A model generated the notes under the pieces. It was not told the origin of the DNA. It worked only from the letters and a program-made list of their open reading frames with translations, and did not search any database. Below, piece after piece: positions 11,309 to 22,805 of a stretch of 64,000 bases of DNA (positions within the stretch are counted from its first letter, which is position 1; each line of letters begins with the position of its first letter). Both the position numbers and the translations under genes were made by a program. The stretch is taken from the NCBI GenBank assembly GCA_027924585.1, contig BSBM01000125.1, positions 7,011,001-7,075,000 of the forward strand, in the 5' to 3' direction. Source of the stretch: Larix kaempferi. Lineage: Eukaryota; Streptophyta; Pinopsida; Pinales; Pinaceae.

Positions 11309-12372
11309 TCTCACTGAGACTTTCTGTACATAAATAAAATTTTCTTTTATGGTTGTTTTAGCCTTTTGTTTTCATTATTTTTCAGCCATTTTGTTTCTTT
11401 TCTTGTCATTTGAACCTTTGCACCAAGTTTGTTTTCTGAAAGCTCCTGCGGTTGAGTTTCTCATCAAGATAGGTCTCTCAAAGAAATCTCACAACCCATG
11501 AGTCCGAAACTATGCTCGAATGAAAGTTTATCTATGTATTGTGCTCTCGCTGAACTTTTTCAGAAGGAAGGAAGCCTACTCTGCTAGTCACACTAATCCT
11601 GTTTAAATAGAAGAGACCTATGACCATCTTTAGTACTATCTTTGGGCTCCACCCACTCTCACACTTAAAGGCATCTCAAGAAGGTTACTGAATTTGGACC
11701 CATGGAAAGTAGCACATCCCGAGGACATAGGGTATTGAAATGACTCCATGCTGCAAATTTAACAGCCAAAATGGATTATATTCAAGGGTCTGTTTTCCAG
11801 AGATTCTCGCCTCAATTGAAGCATGGCTGAGAAAAAAGAAAAACATGTAAAATCAAGAAGGTTTTCCAAAAGACTCAGCCCAAAATAGGCTCCTCTCCGT
11901 CCATGAGGCTTGATCAAACCAATAAAATCTCTCACTCACACAAAAGGACATTATGGATTGAGGAGCCTAAATCAATGATCATGACTAAAGAAAATATCTC
12001 TGGAAGGCTCAGAAAGCAAAGCTGTCAAAAGTACAAACATCCAAAGGGATGCAAGTGGCATGGGAATGAGGAACAAGAGCAATAATGTCCATGAGAAAGT
12101 GTTGCAAATCCTGTGGAGTCCGACAGTAGTAGCCATTTGAAAGATGAATCTTCTAAAATAAATCCCATATGTTGGCCCTTTGAGAGTTTTAAAGATGTCT
12201 CTGTCAAAGCTCCCCTTTCCCCAATGGCTAGCAGATAAAGTTTCTTCTTCCTTCACCGAGATTTAAGTAATCAGCTGAATATTTCATATAAGATGGATGT
12301 CTTTTAATAAGGTTTCGGATCATGGAGAGGAATTTTTCAGAGATCTGTGTTCGCCAGCGACGAGCCAATTGT
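11309..12372 (+). other. Element A 3' untranslated region
   Basis: There is no supported coding sequence between integrase and the 3' LTR. I expected a polypurine tract just before 12373 but see only CGACGAGCCAATTG there. The nearest purine run (GGAGAGGA) is about 35 bases further upstream. Either the tract has decayed or plus-strand priming uses an unusual site. An AATAAA lies near 11332. Confidence 0.6.
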
Positions 12373-12540
12373 TGTTGCAGCAACATCCCCCCAAAATTTT
12401 GAACATATTGGGGCCCCTCCTTTTATTTTTCTAGAAAGATTGCCTTAAGAGGTTAATTCACCTTTCTTACTTTGCTTTCAACTGAAGATCCTGCTTTGAA
12501 AATTTCAAGTTTTTCTTCTAAGGATAAAATTCATGAATTT

Positions 12541-13400
12541 CTCCTGAAGTTGCGGAACCATTTGAGAAATACTTCCTGAAACTGCAGGAGCCATTCGGGT
12601 TTTCCTCCCGAAACTACGGGAGCCATTCGCATAAGCCTCCCGAAACTCCGCAAAAGACTTAGAAATTATCTCTAGAAGCTGCGGGAGCTATTTGGGAAAG
12701 TCTCTCGAAACGGAGAAAAAATCAAGAAAGCCTCCCGAAGCTGCGGAATCATTCAGGATTCCCTCCCGAAACTACGGGAGTCATTCGCAAAATCTTCCCC
12801 GAAGCCGCCGAAGGACTTAGTGTCTTTTAAAAAAATCTTAAGTCCTTTCCTCTCGAAGTTGTGGAAGCTATTTGCGAAAGCCTTCCGAAACGACGGAAGC
12901 ATTCACGTTATCTTCCCAAAACCCCGCGGAAAGACTTAGACTTTTGCGGAACCATTTCAGAAAACCCTCCCGAAACAGCGGAAGCGTTCAGGTTTCCCTT
13001 CCGAAATCCTGCGGAACGCTTTTGGAAAGAACTTAAGCATCTCTCTCGACTTCCGGGAGCCATTCGCCAATCCTTTCCGAAACTGCGGAACCATTTGGTT
13101 TTCCCTTCCGAAACTGCGGAAGCGTTCTAGTTCTTTTCCCGGGAACTATTCAGGAAAGCCTCCTGAAACGGTGGGAACCTTCGCGAAATTCTTCCGAAAA
13201 TTGCGGAAGCAATTGTTCTATCTCCATCGAAATTGCCGAAAGAAATCTTATGTTCTCCCGAAACTGCGGGACGACTCAGCAAAACCGCTCGCGACAAGTT
13301 TCCAAAGGTTGCATTTCGGAAGGATACGCCAATCTCTTCCGAAACGCCGAGGAAGTTCACCATAACATTCCGCAATTGCGGGTGAAACTCATAAGTCCGC
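12541..13400 (+). repeat. Array of short hairpin units at the start of U3
   Basis: About twenty degenerate units of roughly 35-45 bases each carry a small inverted repeat. Clear examples are CTCCCGAAACTACGGGAG (12605-12622), CTTCCGAAACGACGGAAG (12882-12899), CTTCCGAAACTGCGGAAG (13105-13122) and CTTCCTGAAACTGCAGGAG (12572-12590). Six-base stems enclose a loop close to AAACTG. Stem bases change in pairs between units (CCCG with CGGG, TCCG with CGGA, CCTG with CAGG), while the loop and the ATTCG-like spacer stay similar. I know no name for this array. It could act as folded RNA, as protein-binding sites, or as a source of small RNAs. Confidence 0.75.
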
Positions 13401-14333
13401 CCTGCAAGTTACGGTCGCGCACAAATTCTGAGACGGCTTGAAAAGACCGCGCCGTACAAAATTTAAAACCCGTTTTAATGGCACCACCAATCGGTTTAAT
13501 GCTGCATGTGTCTAACCTTTTTAAAAGGATGGTGGGGGTTTGGTTGGTCACATTGTTAGTTTTCATTCAAACAAACACCGTTGGGAAGACCGCGCCGGAT
13601 CGCTCCAGCTCAGCTCGTCTACGACCGCGTCCACCTCACTCAGCCACTATCTCGTTGCCAGGTAGGTTTTCTAACCGCTATTTTTGTCTCATCTCCACGT
13701 CAAGTTACCTTTTGGTTTTTTTCCTGTCTTTAACGTGGCCGATAGAAATTGGTTGCATATGTCGTTATTTTTGTTTTTAAGGCCGCCGAGGCCCCTTTGG
13801 TTTCTCGTTCCTACCAACTAAAGGGCCATAGCTATAACCACCCGAGTTTTTCATCGGCCACATTCCAGGCGTTGTCACCCTCATTCAAATTTTGAGCCAT
13901 CCACACAACGTCTCGTAAATATTACTAATAACAATAGTGGTCGGCTGAACCCCTCACCTTTGATAAGTGTGGAAAGCAGTCCCTTGTTTCGTCATAAGAT
14001 TGTTTCAATCTAACCGCACCCACCATTGACCATTAGGAGTGCAACAATGAAGGATACCCTCTCTCCTAGGGCTATATGGGAAGCAGGTTGTTTCCACGTC
14101 GTATGCTTATCATTTCGGAAACATTTCAAACTTTGTCTCCTTAAGATAATCAAGTCTCAGAACTATATTTCATGTTTGGAGTGGTTTATTTTGCTTCCCC
14201 AACATGCAGCTTCATAATTTGTCTATATTTCTCATTAGCATGTTGAATTGGTCCTTCTCTTTGTTAAAATCTCATAATAGGTTGCACATTTTTATAATGA
14301 CTTGTATTTGGTTGCTAGCAGGGATAAGCCAGG
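13401..14333 (+). other. U3 between hairpin array and ORF, 3' LTR
   Basis: This matches 42-973 of the 5' LTR closely. No ORF is conserved in frame between the copies. It ends with a TTGGTTGCTAGCAG acceptor-like sequence (to 14321) 12 bases before the ATG. If that acceptor is used, the coding exon starts in U3 and an upstream exon lies elsewhere. Confidence 0.5.
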
Positions 14334-17300
14334 ATGCCAAAAGGTGGTATAAAGAAAGCTAAAGTGATGGAACCAGAGCCAGTACCACTTAGGACTGAAA
14401 CTATGTTCCAAGATACTAAGTGTACCACCGGCATTCCTCCCGAAGTCCGTTGGGGCGATATTTACAGGATGATCAGGGACCAGGATATCCCAGATGCATT
14501 ATTGGAAGAAGAACAGATCTACCGCAACATCAAAACTTCAGGCATAGCTAGGGCTTCTACCCGCCCTGAATTGTTCCCATGTTCTGAAGTGATTGGGTGG
14601 ATACTGGAACATGCTAACGCGGAGACAAGAGTATTACATGACAGCAGGGGAGAGGCCATCGCCTCATTCCACCCAACATATATTGCTGCAGCCTATAAAT
14701 TCTCACGTCCCCAGCAAGCTCTGAGTGATGAATGGTTGGGCCAGATGAACAATATTGAGATGGCCAAAAAATTATTGGTCGTAGGCAAGCACTTAAGAAA
14801 GAGAGGTAATGATGAGTACGATGTTCACAACCTAAGACCTCCTTTTAGGTTAATCGCCCTGATGCTATGCAGAATTTTCGGCATTCCCAATGGCTCTGTA
14901 TACAGGATACAGTGGGCTCCCATCATACACTTCGTAGCATTCGAAGGGACTGTGTTTGAATGGGCTACTATCCTTTCGGACAGTTTGGCATCCACAGTGG
15001 CTGCCGCAAGAGAAGGTCTGGCCTTAAAAAAGTCAGAATTTTACATGTCTTCCTATCTCATTGACTGTGTTTTGGCCAAGCTATCTTTCCCCAGCTTAGG
15101 TTGCACATGGGATAAATCCAACACCTCGGTCTACATTGCTTACAAGATAATGTGGGCTCAAAATTACGGAGCTAGCTATAAGCTCATCTACGAGGAGTTC
15201 GTCATGCCTCTATATGAACATATATTCAAAGAAGAGCCCAACTGTCTGTCAGAAAATGCCATGGAGATCCTGGAAAACTATGGAGATTTTTATTTTTCAG
15301 AGAAGGGCACCTACATCAGGATGTTTGGAGGGACCAAAGCTCCATACATTTTTCCAAAGTACGCCACTGACTATGTAGTCCTCAAGGAAGCAGTGAGGCA
15401 AATTTTCCTTGATGGAATCAGAGCGGTGCTTAACAAGCAGCATAAGGCTTCTTTCCCTCCTTTACCCTTTTGCATAGGAGCCTACAAATTCTCAGGGGTT
15501 GCATCAGCTGAGGAGTTTGTTCAAGAGATGAAAGCTTTCCACTTTGGTGAAGTTATTTTCCATAGAAATGATAGGCGGGGGAAAGTTGTCGAGCATTGCA
15601 AAGAAATTTATGCTCATTTTGAATATGCTCATTATTATGATGCCGAGGAAGAGGCATTCAGAGGCATCAGCAACATGACTGAGTTGCAGATTTGTCATCA
15701 AGGCAGTGGAGCAAGCTCTAGCTCTACCAAGGCCCAAAAAACCAGCCTGCAGAAAGAGAAAGAAGTAGCTGATGCCCGAGCCCAAGAAGAGAAAAGGTTA
15801 AAAGAGGAAGCAAGGTTGCAGCAAGAGGCTGAAGTTGCAAGAATACAGCAAGAAGCTGAAGTGGAAAGATTGCAGCAAGAAGCAGAAAATGAGAGATTGC
15901 AGCAAGAAGCAGAAAATGAAAGGCTGCAGAAAGAAGCTGAGGAAGCCCAGTAGCAGAAAGAAGCAGAAGATGCAAGGCTGCAGAAAGAAGCAGAAGACGC
16001 GAAGCAGATGGAAGAAAATGAAAATCAGCGGCAAACTGAAGAAGAAGAGAGAAGGCAAGAAGCTGAAGTGAGGAAAAAGGAGAAAGAAGAACTCAAGACA
16101 GTTGAAGATGCCCAGGCAGGTGGCTCCAGCACCCAGGATATGGAAATAGACATATCTCAAGCAGGTGTCTCCGGAACCCAAAATGTGGGAACAGATTCGG
16201 CTCAAGAACTCCAGACTCCACACGCAGAAGCAGAAATAAATATAATAGATCTCCCTATCGTCCCTTACACTCCATCATAAGAGCATACGGTGTCTCGATG
16301 GGATGAATTTGTGTATGATAAGAAGACAAAGGCAGTGGTCCTAAAATCGGAAGAGAGGATAAAGAGGCTCTTCCAAGAAGATATTGTTACCCGGCGGGAG
16401 ACCACAGTAATGCAAAATACAAATAAGGCTCCCTTAGCTATGGCATCCGCCGCTATAGAAGCAACAAAAGCAACGCAAGACAATGTGGCCGATATATTTA
16501 GAGAAGTTGAGTCGACAAAGAGGAGAGCTCGCATGTTACAACATACTGTGGCTAATGAGCATGCTTACAGGGATCTTGTAGTGAATAGGTATAATCGCCT
16601 GTCTGTTGAGCATAAGGAATTGTCAGACAAGTATAACCTTTTAGAAGAAGAAAAGGAGCACCTGGCGGTCCAAATGATGGTTTTAGAAGCAGAAAAGAAC
16701 GATGCAGAAGCTAGAGTGTCCCATCTAGAAATAGATAAGCAGGTATTGGTTGAGCAATTAGAGTAGGCAGAGAGCAGAGCAATAGATATGTCTCCCTTCC
16801 ATGAGCTGTCCTGTAGCATCCTGAAACAAATGCATGACACTCAGGAGCTGATTACGGAGGAAGTGTGCAAGCTCAAAGCCATGGTGGTTAGATTAAAAGA
16901 AGTTAATGAAGAGGCCAATAGGCTTAAGGGTAAATATACTCGGGTTAAAGCAAACATCCTGAGACAGATGGAATGGAGAGAAGGGAAGGTTGATTTCCCC
17001 AAGCATCTCCCATTCAAATCTGTAGATGGTTTTAATAAAGACATAGCCCTTTTGGAATTTTGCAGGAACTGTAGCATTAAACGAATGGCTAAGATAAAAG
17101 GGAAAATGGATAAAAGTAATAGTCTTTATCAAAAAATCCATGACATGTATGATAAGTGCAATTTGATTTTCCCTCAGTCCCTTGATGAGTTCCCGAGCAA
17201 AGATCAACGTTTGTCTAACTTGAAGGAGGTGCTGGGTATCCAAACAGAATATGTAAAAAAGATTGATGTCTTAGCCATTGATGATCTCCATCATTATATT

Positions 17301-17645
17301 GGGATGTCATCAGTACACCACCATTTGCTTAAAGAAATCCACCAAGCAGTAGTTGTGGAGATTCAGGGTATTGGAGTAGAGCTTGGTAAAGATGTAACTT
17401 CCCAGAAAATCTTGCTCCCTTCTGCAGCAAATGTAGTTATCAGAGACACTGGTGTCTGGTTCAGTTACATTGCAGAAGAGGAAAAGAAAGCAACAACAGC
17501 AACAGAGGTAACAGCTAGCCCGAGTGCTTCTCTCCCAGCAGTAGCAGCAGTAACAGCCAGCCCAAGTGCTTCTCTCCCAGCAGCAGCAGCAGTAACAGCT
17601 AGCCCGAGTGCTTCTCTCCCAGCCAGAGCGCTTTCCCAAGAGTGA
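14334..17645 (+). pseudogene. U3-encoded long coiled-coil protein, 3' LTR copy (three stops)
   Basis: The function is unknown and I do not recognise the family. One frame spans 1,104 codons with only three nonsense codons (TAG 15951, TAA 16278, TAG 16764) and no frameshift. At each of these the 5' LTR copy has a sense codon at the same position. Layout: basic start (MPKGG.KKAK); a conserved probably globular region, residues about 30-440, with LFPCSEVIGW, PPFRLIALML, FYMSSYLIDC, GTYIRMFGGTKAP and FHFGEVIFHRNDRRG; a Glu/Gln/Arg coiled coil with repeated RLQQEAE, about 460-590; an acidic linker; a second coiled coil, about 660-815; a third conserved part around MEWREGKVDFP, about 880-1000; and an Ala/Ser/Pro tail repeating TASPSASLPA. 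No signal peptide, membrane segment or enzyme motif is seen. Element B encodes a clear homologue. In a full transcript this ORF would lie downstream of integrase, the place of env or accessory genes. Confidence 0.85.
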
Positions 17646-18496
17646 ACACGCTGATCCTAAGGCATTGATTCCTATTTTTGTTGGCCTTCATATGTCTAAA
17701 GCGTAGAGCCATTGGACAGCTGTCCTTTTCTTTTTTGGGGATTTTCTGTTTTTTAAAAGGGGTCACAATTTTGTTTATTAAAAGGGAAAAGTCTGTAGGA
17801 GACAAGTGTAAAGGACTTTTGGCAGGGAAATAATTTTCTGAACTTGTACGAGCTATCTTGCACTTGTTTCAAGAAAATAAAATCTACCTAATAAGAGCCT
17901 GGAGAGGATGTCTTTTGCATGGAAATGGAGATTGGATGCATGTTGAATTATTCCTGTGACTTCTATACTTTACTGTGAGATCTTTCTTTACTGTCTTGAA
18001 TTATTTCTTTGTATTGAATGATCTTACTTCTCTCTGTGCAAATGAATTCTCTCTTTCATGAGTAATAGAATATGTTATATCTGTATTAGAAGCTACCTTC
18101 TAATATCTCATGCTTCTTCTATGGATCTATCTTTAAGATTTAATGGTTGTCTGTTGAATTTTAGGTAACTCTTCCAGCACATTACTCATACTTACAATTT
18201 GCTCCTTGCAGGGATAGTTTAGATTTATTTCAGTTTTAGACTCATATTTGTTTTTTCAGTTTTGCATTTAGATTAAATCAGTCTAGGCACTAGCATATCA
18301 TTTTAAAACATAAAATAAAAAAAGAACGGTGGATCGGACCATGACCGGTATAATTGGAGCAAATCTCCAAACCCAACGGTTACCGGAACCGCTAACAGGA
18401 CAGATTCCCCATACCAAACGGTGGAGAATCTAATTGGGATAGTCTACCGGGGAGGATCCCTTTCTGATTGATGCTGCGATCTTCGGGGCATCAACA
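17646..18496 (+). other. End of U3, R and U5 of element A 3' LTR; promoter deleted
   Basis: This stretch is non-coding. Relative to the 5' LTR, 66 bases are missing at the junction after GTGTAAAG (about 17813). The ends of the missing segment share AAG, as in a slip or microhomology deletion. The lost segment contains the TATA box. AATAAA is at 17876-17881. The U5 end ACCGGGGAGGATCCC...CATCAACA is intact. Confidence 0.75.
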
Positions 18497-18790
18497 TAAC
18501 TAAGTTAGAAACCCACTCAGAATGTCAGACTTTAAAGATTATTTTAGCATCCAATAACTTCTTCAATTCCTTTTGAATCAGAGGTTGAAGAGTAGGATGC
18601 ATCCTTCTTAATTGCTGTTGGAATGGCTTGACACCTACTTTCATTGGTATGACATGCTGAATAATGCGGACGTCATATGTTTTCAGATGCTCATAAGTCC
18701 ATGCAAAAACATCTTTATATTGTTGAAATAGCTTGATGAACTTATCTCTTTCTCCCGGTGAACAACATTTGCCAAGATTAACAAACTTTG
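18497..18790 (-). pseudogene. Element B reverse transcriptase, N-terminal part
   Basis: The segment shows VFAWTYEHLKTYDVRIIQHV, RRMHPTLQPLIQKEL and LLDAKIIFKV, then a stop at 18525, then HSEWV..NLV to the junction with element A. Only the start of RT is in the window and the palm with YxDD is missing. It reads in frame with the aRH domain upstream (19121-19510). Confidence 0.85.
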
Positions 18791-19120
18791 GTTCAGCCTC
18801 AGTGCCCAAATTAACTAATTCATGCTGCATTGATGAGCTATTTGTCTTGGTATTTGCTGGCCTTTTGAACTTGCTTTGAAGATCAAACAACATTTCAAGT
18901 GACCTTACCCCTTTGGGGATGAAATTTCCTTTAGCTATATCTTTCTTTTGTAAATCAGAATCGCGTTCTTCTTCATCTATCATAGCTTCTTGAAATATGT
19001 CTTCATTTGTTAGAAAACTGATAATTTGTTCGTCATCATCGAAAACTCTGAAGTTTGTGATATTGTCAGGGACAAAAGGCCTGAAAATTAACTCAATTGA
19101 GCACTTGTTATTAGTTGGCA

Positions 19121-19510
19121 CCAATCTAGAAGCGAAAGTTGCTAATAAATCAGCCGCAACATTTTGTAGTCTAGGAACAGATTTTATATTGAAGGCATCA
19201 AAATGCATAATTAAATCCCATACCTCAGCCTGATAACCTTTCAAATGAGGTGAGAGATAGTGAATGGTATCTCTTACCTATCTCACAACTATTTCGGAGT
19301 CGCCAAACACCTTTAGATACTTAACATTTAAACCGATGGCTTTCTTCAATCCGTGGACTAAAGCTTCATATTCAACAGTATTATTAGTACAATCAAATTC
19401 TAACCTACAGGACAAAAAATACTTATTTCTTTTTGGATCCATCAGAACACAACCGGCTCCGGAACCTTCCAAAGTTTTAGAACCATCAAAGTATAATGTC
19501 CAAAAAAAAT
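19121..19510 (-). pseudogene. Element B archaeal-type RNase H before RT
   Basis: This has the same domain and place as in element A: FFWTLYFDGS, NTVEYEAL, VFGDSEIVVR and NVAADLLATFASRLV, all four acidic positions kept. One stop at 19278 (TAG) stands where A has CAG for Gln. The same order (protease, aRH, RT) in a diverged relative shows the order is a lineage trait, not an accident of one copy. Confidence 0.85.
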
Positions 19511-20220
19511 CATTTGATCTAGTTAAGTTAGTATCTTTATGATCTAAGTCAGTGACTAAACTAACTATATTACAGTCAATATCATCAGTCCGAGAGAAAT
19601 GAAGGAGATCGGATTGTTCATCTGATTCATGGATAATAGTTTCAGACTGATAATTACCCGGATCGATTTCTAAGAAATAATTTCCCAAAACTGAGGATGA
19701 GAAGGCTACAACTTCATTCTTTCCTTCTAGTTGAGTTACATTTTGTTTCATGTGCGGTTCTCTCAGAACCTTGATCTGATTCTGTCTATTTTGATATTGC
19801 AACCACAAATGGGACCAATTAGTTGCAAAGTAACCATTCAACTTTGTGGACCAATCCCTAATTAGGATCAAACCATAGGCTTCGGGAATGTCAAATACCA
19901 TTATATCAATGAACTGACAAACTATAGAATCTGCTGACAACCTAATGAGGACGTCTTTCATTTCTCCGATAACCTTGACAACAGTCCTATCTAACTGAAG
20001 AATCTGGGCGGGAGATGGAATTGGTTGCCCATTAATTTTTTTACAGATTGACAGTGGCATGACATTCGAAGATGCTCTGAAATTTACAGACAAGTGTGAA
20101 CATTGTGATTGAAAATCTCAAAAGTTAAAAGAAAGGGCAACGTCTGAGATTTGGATTTCCCACCAATACTAGCGTCATTAATTTCAGGATCTTCTTGAGT
20201 GTCTATTAATGGTGGGGCAA
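19511..20220 (-). pseudogene. Element B protease region, active site lost
   Basis: The text around MPLSICKKINGQPIPSPAQILQ and GLILIRDWSTKLNGYF matches element A's protease. A one-base deletion and nearby substitutions at about 20075 destroy the DSGA active site and break the frame there. Upstream sequence TLPFLLTFEIFNHNVH reads in the other frame. Confidence 0.8.
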
Positions 20221-20403
20221 ACTGCACATATCGAATATTGAAACATTTGCCTTTACTTTCTTTATATCTTCAATAATTTCATATCCTATATCAGATTCTT
20301 TTACAATTCTAGTTGGATGGTCTGTCTTATTTAGTGTGACCTTCGGTTGTTGAACTGTTGTGTCAATGCTTGGCTGCTTGGCCGTTGTTGGGTTAGCTTT
20401 AGG

Positions 20404-22059
20404 CTATGGTGGAATGGCTGTTATGTGTCTTCTAGGTAATTCTTTTGAAATTTTAGGCTTGGGAATAGTCAAGCTTGGCACTGGATCTGTAATGGGACCT
20501 TTACTGCGGGTGTTAATTTTTACAGCAGAGACTGGGCTTTTCACGAGATCATCTTCTACCAATTCAGTTAAAGGTACCCAATCCCATAGCACCATAGTAG
20601 TGTCTGGAGATGGTTCCTCTATCTCAGGGCTCGATTCTTCTGGAGGATCGTCTTGATCTAGAATCTGTGAATCCAGCATTTGGTTCATGACCAAACTCAT
20701 AGAGTTAATCCATTGTGGGAAGCTCTTTTTCGAGTGTGGCTCCTGATGAAATGTGCAAAAGTGTTCCATCCCTATTTCATTCAGATTTAAAACATGAAAA
20801 GTATTCATAGGTGGATGAGGTTGATCATTGTATTCTCTCTTCTTGTAGAATGGCTTGAAAGGATTCCTAGATGTACTAGCTGCTTTATCTTTCTCGAGAT
20901 CTACAATTTTATTAGACAATTTATGCATCATCTTAACTACGTTCTCCATGTCTGCTGATGGCTCTTCTTTATTCCTGGTGAGCAGCAAGGTTTTTTTATT
21001 AGTTGTTGGTTTTGTCTCTGCGTCTAAGGCATGTTTGGCAATGTTGTATGCTTCTTCTTCCACCTTTCTAGCTTCTTCCAAATTTTCTATCAGGGTGGTT
21101 TTCTTAGATCTTTTGACGAACATTGCTATAGGCCCTTCAAGAGATGTTGTATAATATTCAACTAGAGATTCTTCTGCTAGTTTGTTTGCTTCGCTGAAAT
21201 TATTCAAGAGTGTCGTGAACCTTTGATTGAAGTCTTGAACCTTTTATTTCTTTTCCATTCTCATGGACAATAATTCTTTCATGAGTGTAGCTACGGTTTT
21301 TTGATTTCCATACTTCTTTAAGAAACATGTTTCAAATTCTTCCCAGCTGGGAATTGAGCTAGCTTGTAAGCTAAAATACCAGGAAGAAACTTTTGGCTCA
21401 AATGTGTATGGGAAAATCCTACAAACTACATCTTCATGCTGTACATTTAAAAGATTCAAGGCTAAATAAAAACTCTTGAGATAATCTTCAGCAGAAATGG
21501 CTTTTCCTGGGTCAAATTTAGGCAATACTTTCTCTGGATTTTTAGGCAGATTATGGAATGGCCCAGCTAAATTCAATGCTCCCCTCGCTCTCCAAGCAGG
21601 TACAGCCATGTTTCTATGTGGAGAATCAGGTGGAGAGTTGTGTGGTGAATTAAGTGGGGTGCTCTTTGGAGTAACAAGCTCTCCAATATTTTCTGGGTTT
21701 TCAAGATCGATTTCTTTCAGGGGTTCTACAATTTCTTCCAAAGTTAAATTTGCAAGCTCTTCAAAGTTTTGCACAAGAATCGAATCACGGGTGTACTGTC
21801 TCTCTTTTATGGGAGTACTTTTCCTAGGGAGGAAAGTTACAGCATTTAAACCACCTAGTTGTTTAACATAAGACCGTGTATGTCTCCTTAAATCTTCTAT
21901 TTCTGCAAAAGGCACAGCATACAATACTTCTTGATGTTCAGAATCAAAGATGGAGTTTTCTTGATTTGTTACTTCAAGGTTTGGGTTGTCTGAAATTCCT
22001 GTTTCAAGCGGGTTTTCAGTAGCATTTTTGACAATGGGATATTTTCCTTTATCAGCCAT
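20404..22059 (-). pseudogene. gag: Element B gag (broken)
   Basis: Gag starts at the ATG complementary to 22057-22059 and begins MADKGK. It reads to about 20404 in one frame, with a single stop at 21244 (TAA where element A has GAA). Capsid-like motifs KFDPGKAISAEDYLK, WYFSLQ and MRMEKK are present. A Lys-rich linker and Pro-rich tail follow. It is better preserved than element A's gag and shows Gln at both places where A has TAG, which supports those stops as decay. Confidence 0.85.
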
Positions 22060-22068
22060 GCACTTCAG

Positions 22069-22086
22069 GCCCTCCTTCTAGCACCA
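22069..22086 (-). other. Primer-binding site of element B
   Basis: On the minus strand it reads TGGTGCTAGAAGGAGGGC, starting five bases after the LTR end. It differs from element A's by one base (TGGCGC to TGGTGC), a C to T change. Confidence 0.72.
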
Positions 22087-22796
22087 AAAACTGTTGATGC
22101 CCCGAAGATCGCAGCATCAAGCAGAAAGGGATTCTCCCCGGTAAACTATCCCAATTAGATTGTCCACCATTTGGTATGGGGAATCCATCTGGTTAGCGGT
22201 TCTGGCTACCGTTAGACTTGGAGATTTGATTCTTTTACACCGGTTATGGCCCAATCCACCGTTCCTTTTTTATTTATTATTAACATGATATGCAAGTGCC
22301 TAAGCTAATTTAATCTAAATGTAGAGCTTGAAAGAAATCTATATCTACGACTGAAATAAATCTAATCTATCCTTGCAAGGAGCAAACTGTAAATATGAGC
22401 AATGTGCTGAAATAAGTATCTAAAGATCCATAGATAACCATTAAATCACAAAGATACATCTATAGCAAGAGATTAAAGATATAAAAGATAGATTTTAATC
22501 CATGTGAAAGCATCCTATTACTCATTTAGGAAAACATCATTGCACAGAAAATAGTGAGATCATTCATTAGACATAAACAATTCCGAACAACAAGGAAAGA
22601 TCTCACAGCAGTGTCAGAATGTCATAAGAATAATCCAGCATGCATTAGGTCCACTTTTCCAAGCAAAACAAATGTCTCCCTTAGGATCTTTATTAGGCAA
22701 AAATTGCTTCCCTGGAGCTCATTACAAAATAGTTCGTACAAGCTAAGAAGCTTCTTTTCCCTGCCAAAAAAGTCCCTCTCTATTCTTTCTAACCTT

Positions 22797-22805
22797 CTAT
22801 TTATA
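22797..22805 (-). promoter_or_regulatory. Element B LTR TATA box
   Basis: TATAAATAG on the minus strand lies 232 bases after the U3 ORF stop and 713 bases before the LTR end. The equivalent box in element A is 203 bases after its ORF stop and also 713 bases before its LTR end. Confidence 0.75.

Larger units (their letters stand above)
1..18496 (+). mobile_element. Element A: Tat-like Ty3/gypsy LTR retrotransposon with giant LTRs
   Basis: This is a near-complete LTR retrotransposon whose first part lies before base 1. The sequence from base 1 recurs from about 13360, and both copies end in the same CATCAACA. A primer-binding-site-like sequence follows the first copy, and gag-pol lies between the copies. 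The internal region is 7,170 bp and the complete LTR 6,124 bp, so the whole element would be about 19.4 kb. The LTR begins TGTTG and ends CAACA, the usual TG..CA form. Domain order is gag, protease, aRH, RT, gypsy RNase H, integrase. It is inserted in the RT gene of minus-strand element B, whose reading resumes at 18497. The left target duplication is outside the window, so the duplication (TAACT on the right) cannot be tested. Gag and pol are broken by stops and frameshifts, so this copy is not autonomous. Confidence 0.92.
12373..18496 (+). repeat. 3' LTR of element A, complete, 6.1 kb
   Basis: The LTR starts TGTTGCAGCAACATCC and ends CATCAACA. The start matches the starts of the B LTR (28650 on minus) and C LTR (30445 on minus), which fixes the boundary. 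In order it holds a short leader, an array of hairpin units (12541-13400), non-coding U3, the 1,104-codon ORF, a U3 end that lacks the TATA box, and R/U5. At over 6 kb it is very long for an LTR; most plant LTRs are a few hundred bases to a few kilobases. Confidence 0.93.

Noticed and set aside
12541-13400. Possible CRISPR array
   Set aside because: Units are degenerate, spacers are not unique sequences of even length, there are no cas genes, and the context is a plant LTR.
15504-16840. Several minus-strand ORFs of 80-140 codons over the U3 ORF
   Set aside because: They run opposite to a conserved frame, are rich in Leu, Ser and Phe from the complement of Glu/Lys codons, and are not kept in element B. 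They are shadows of the real gene.
19264-21871. Plus-strand ORFs of 92-124 codons over element B gag-pol
   Set aside because: Complement of gag and aRH coding sequence. No domain, and explained by the minus-strand genes.
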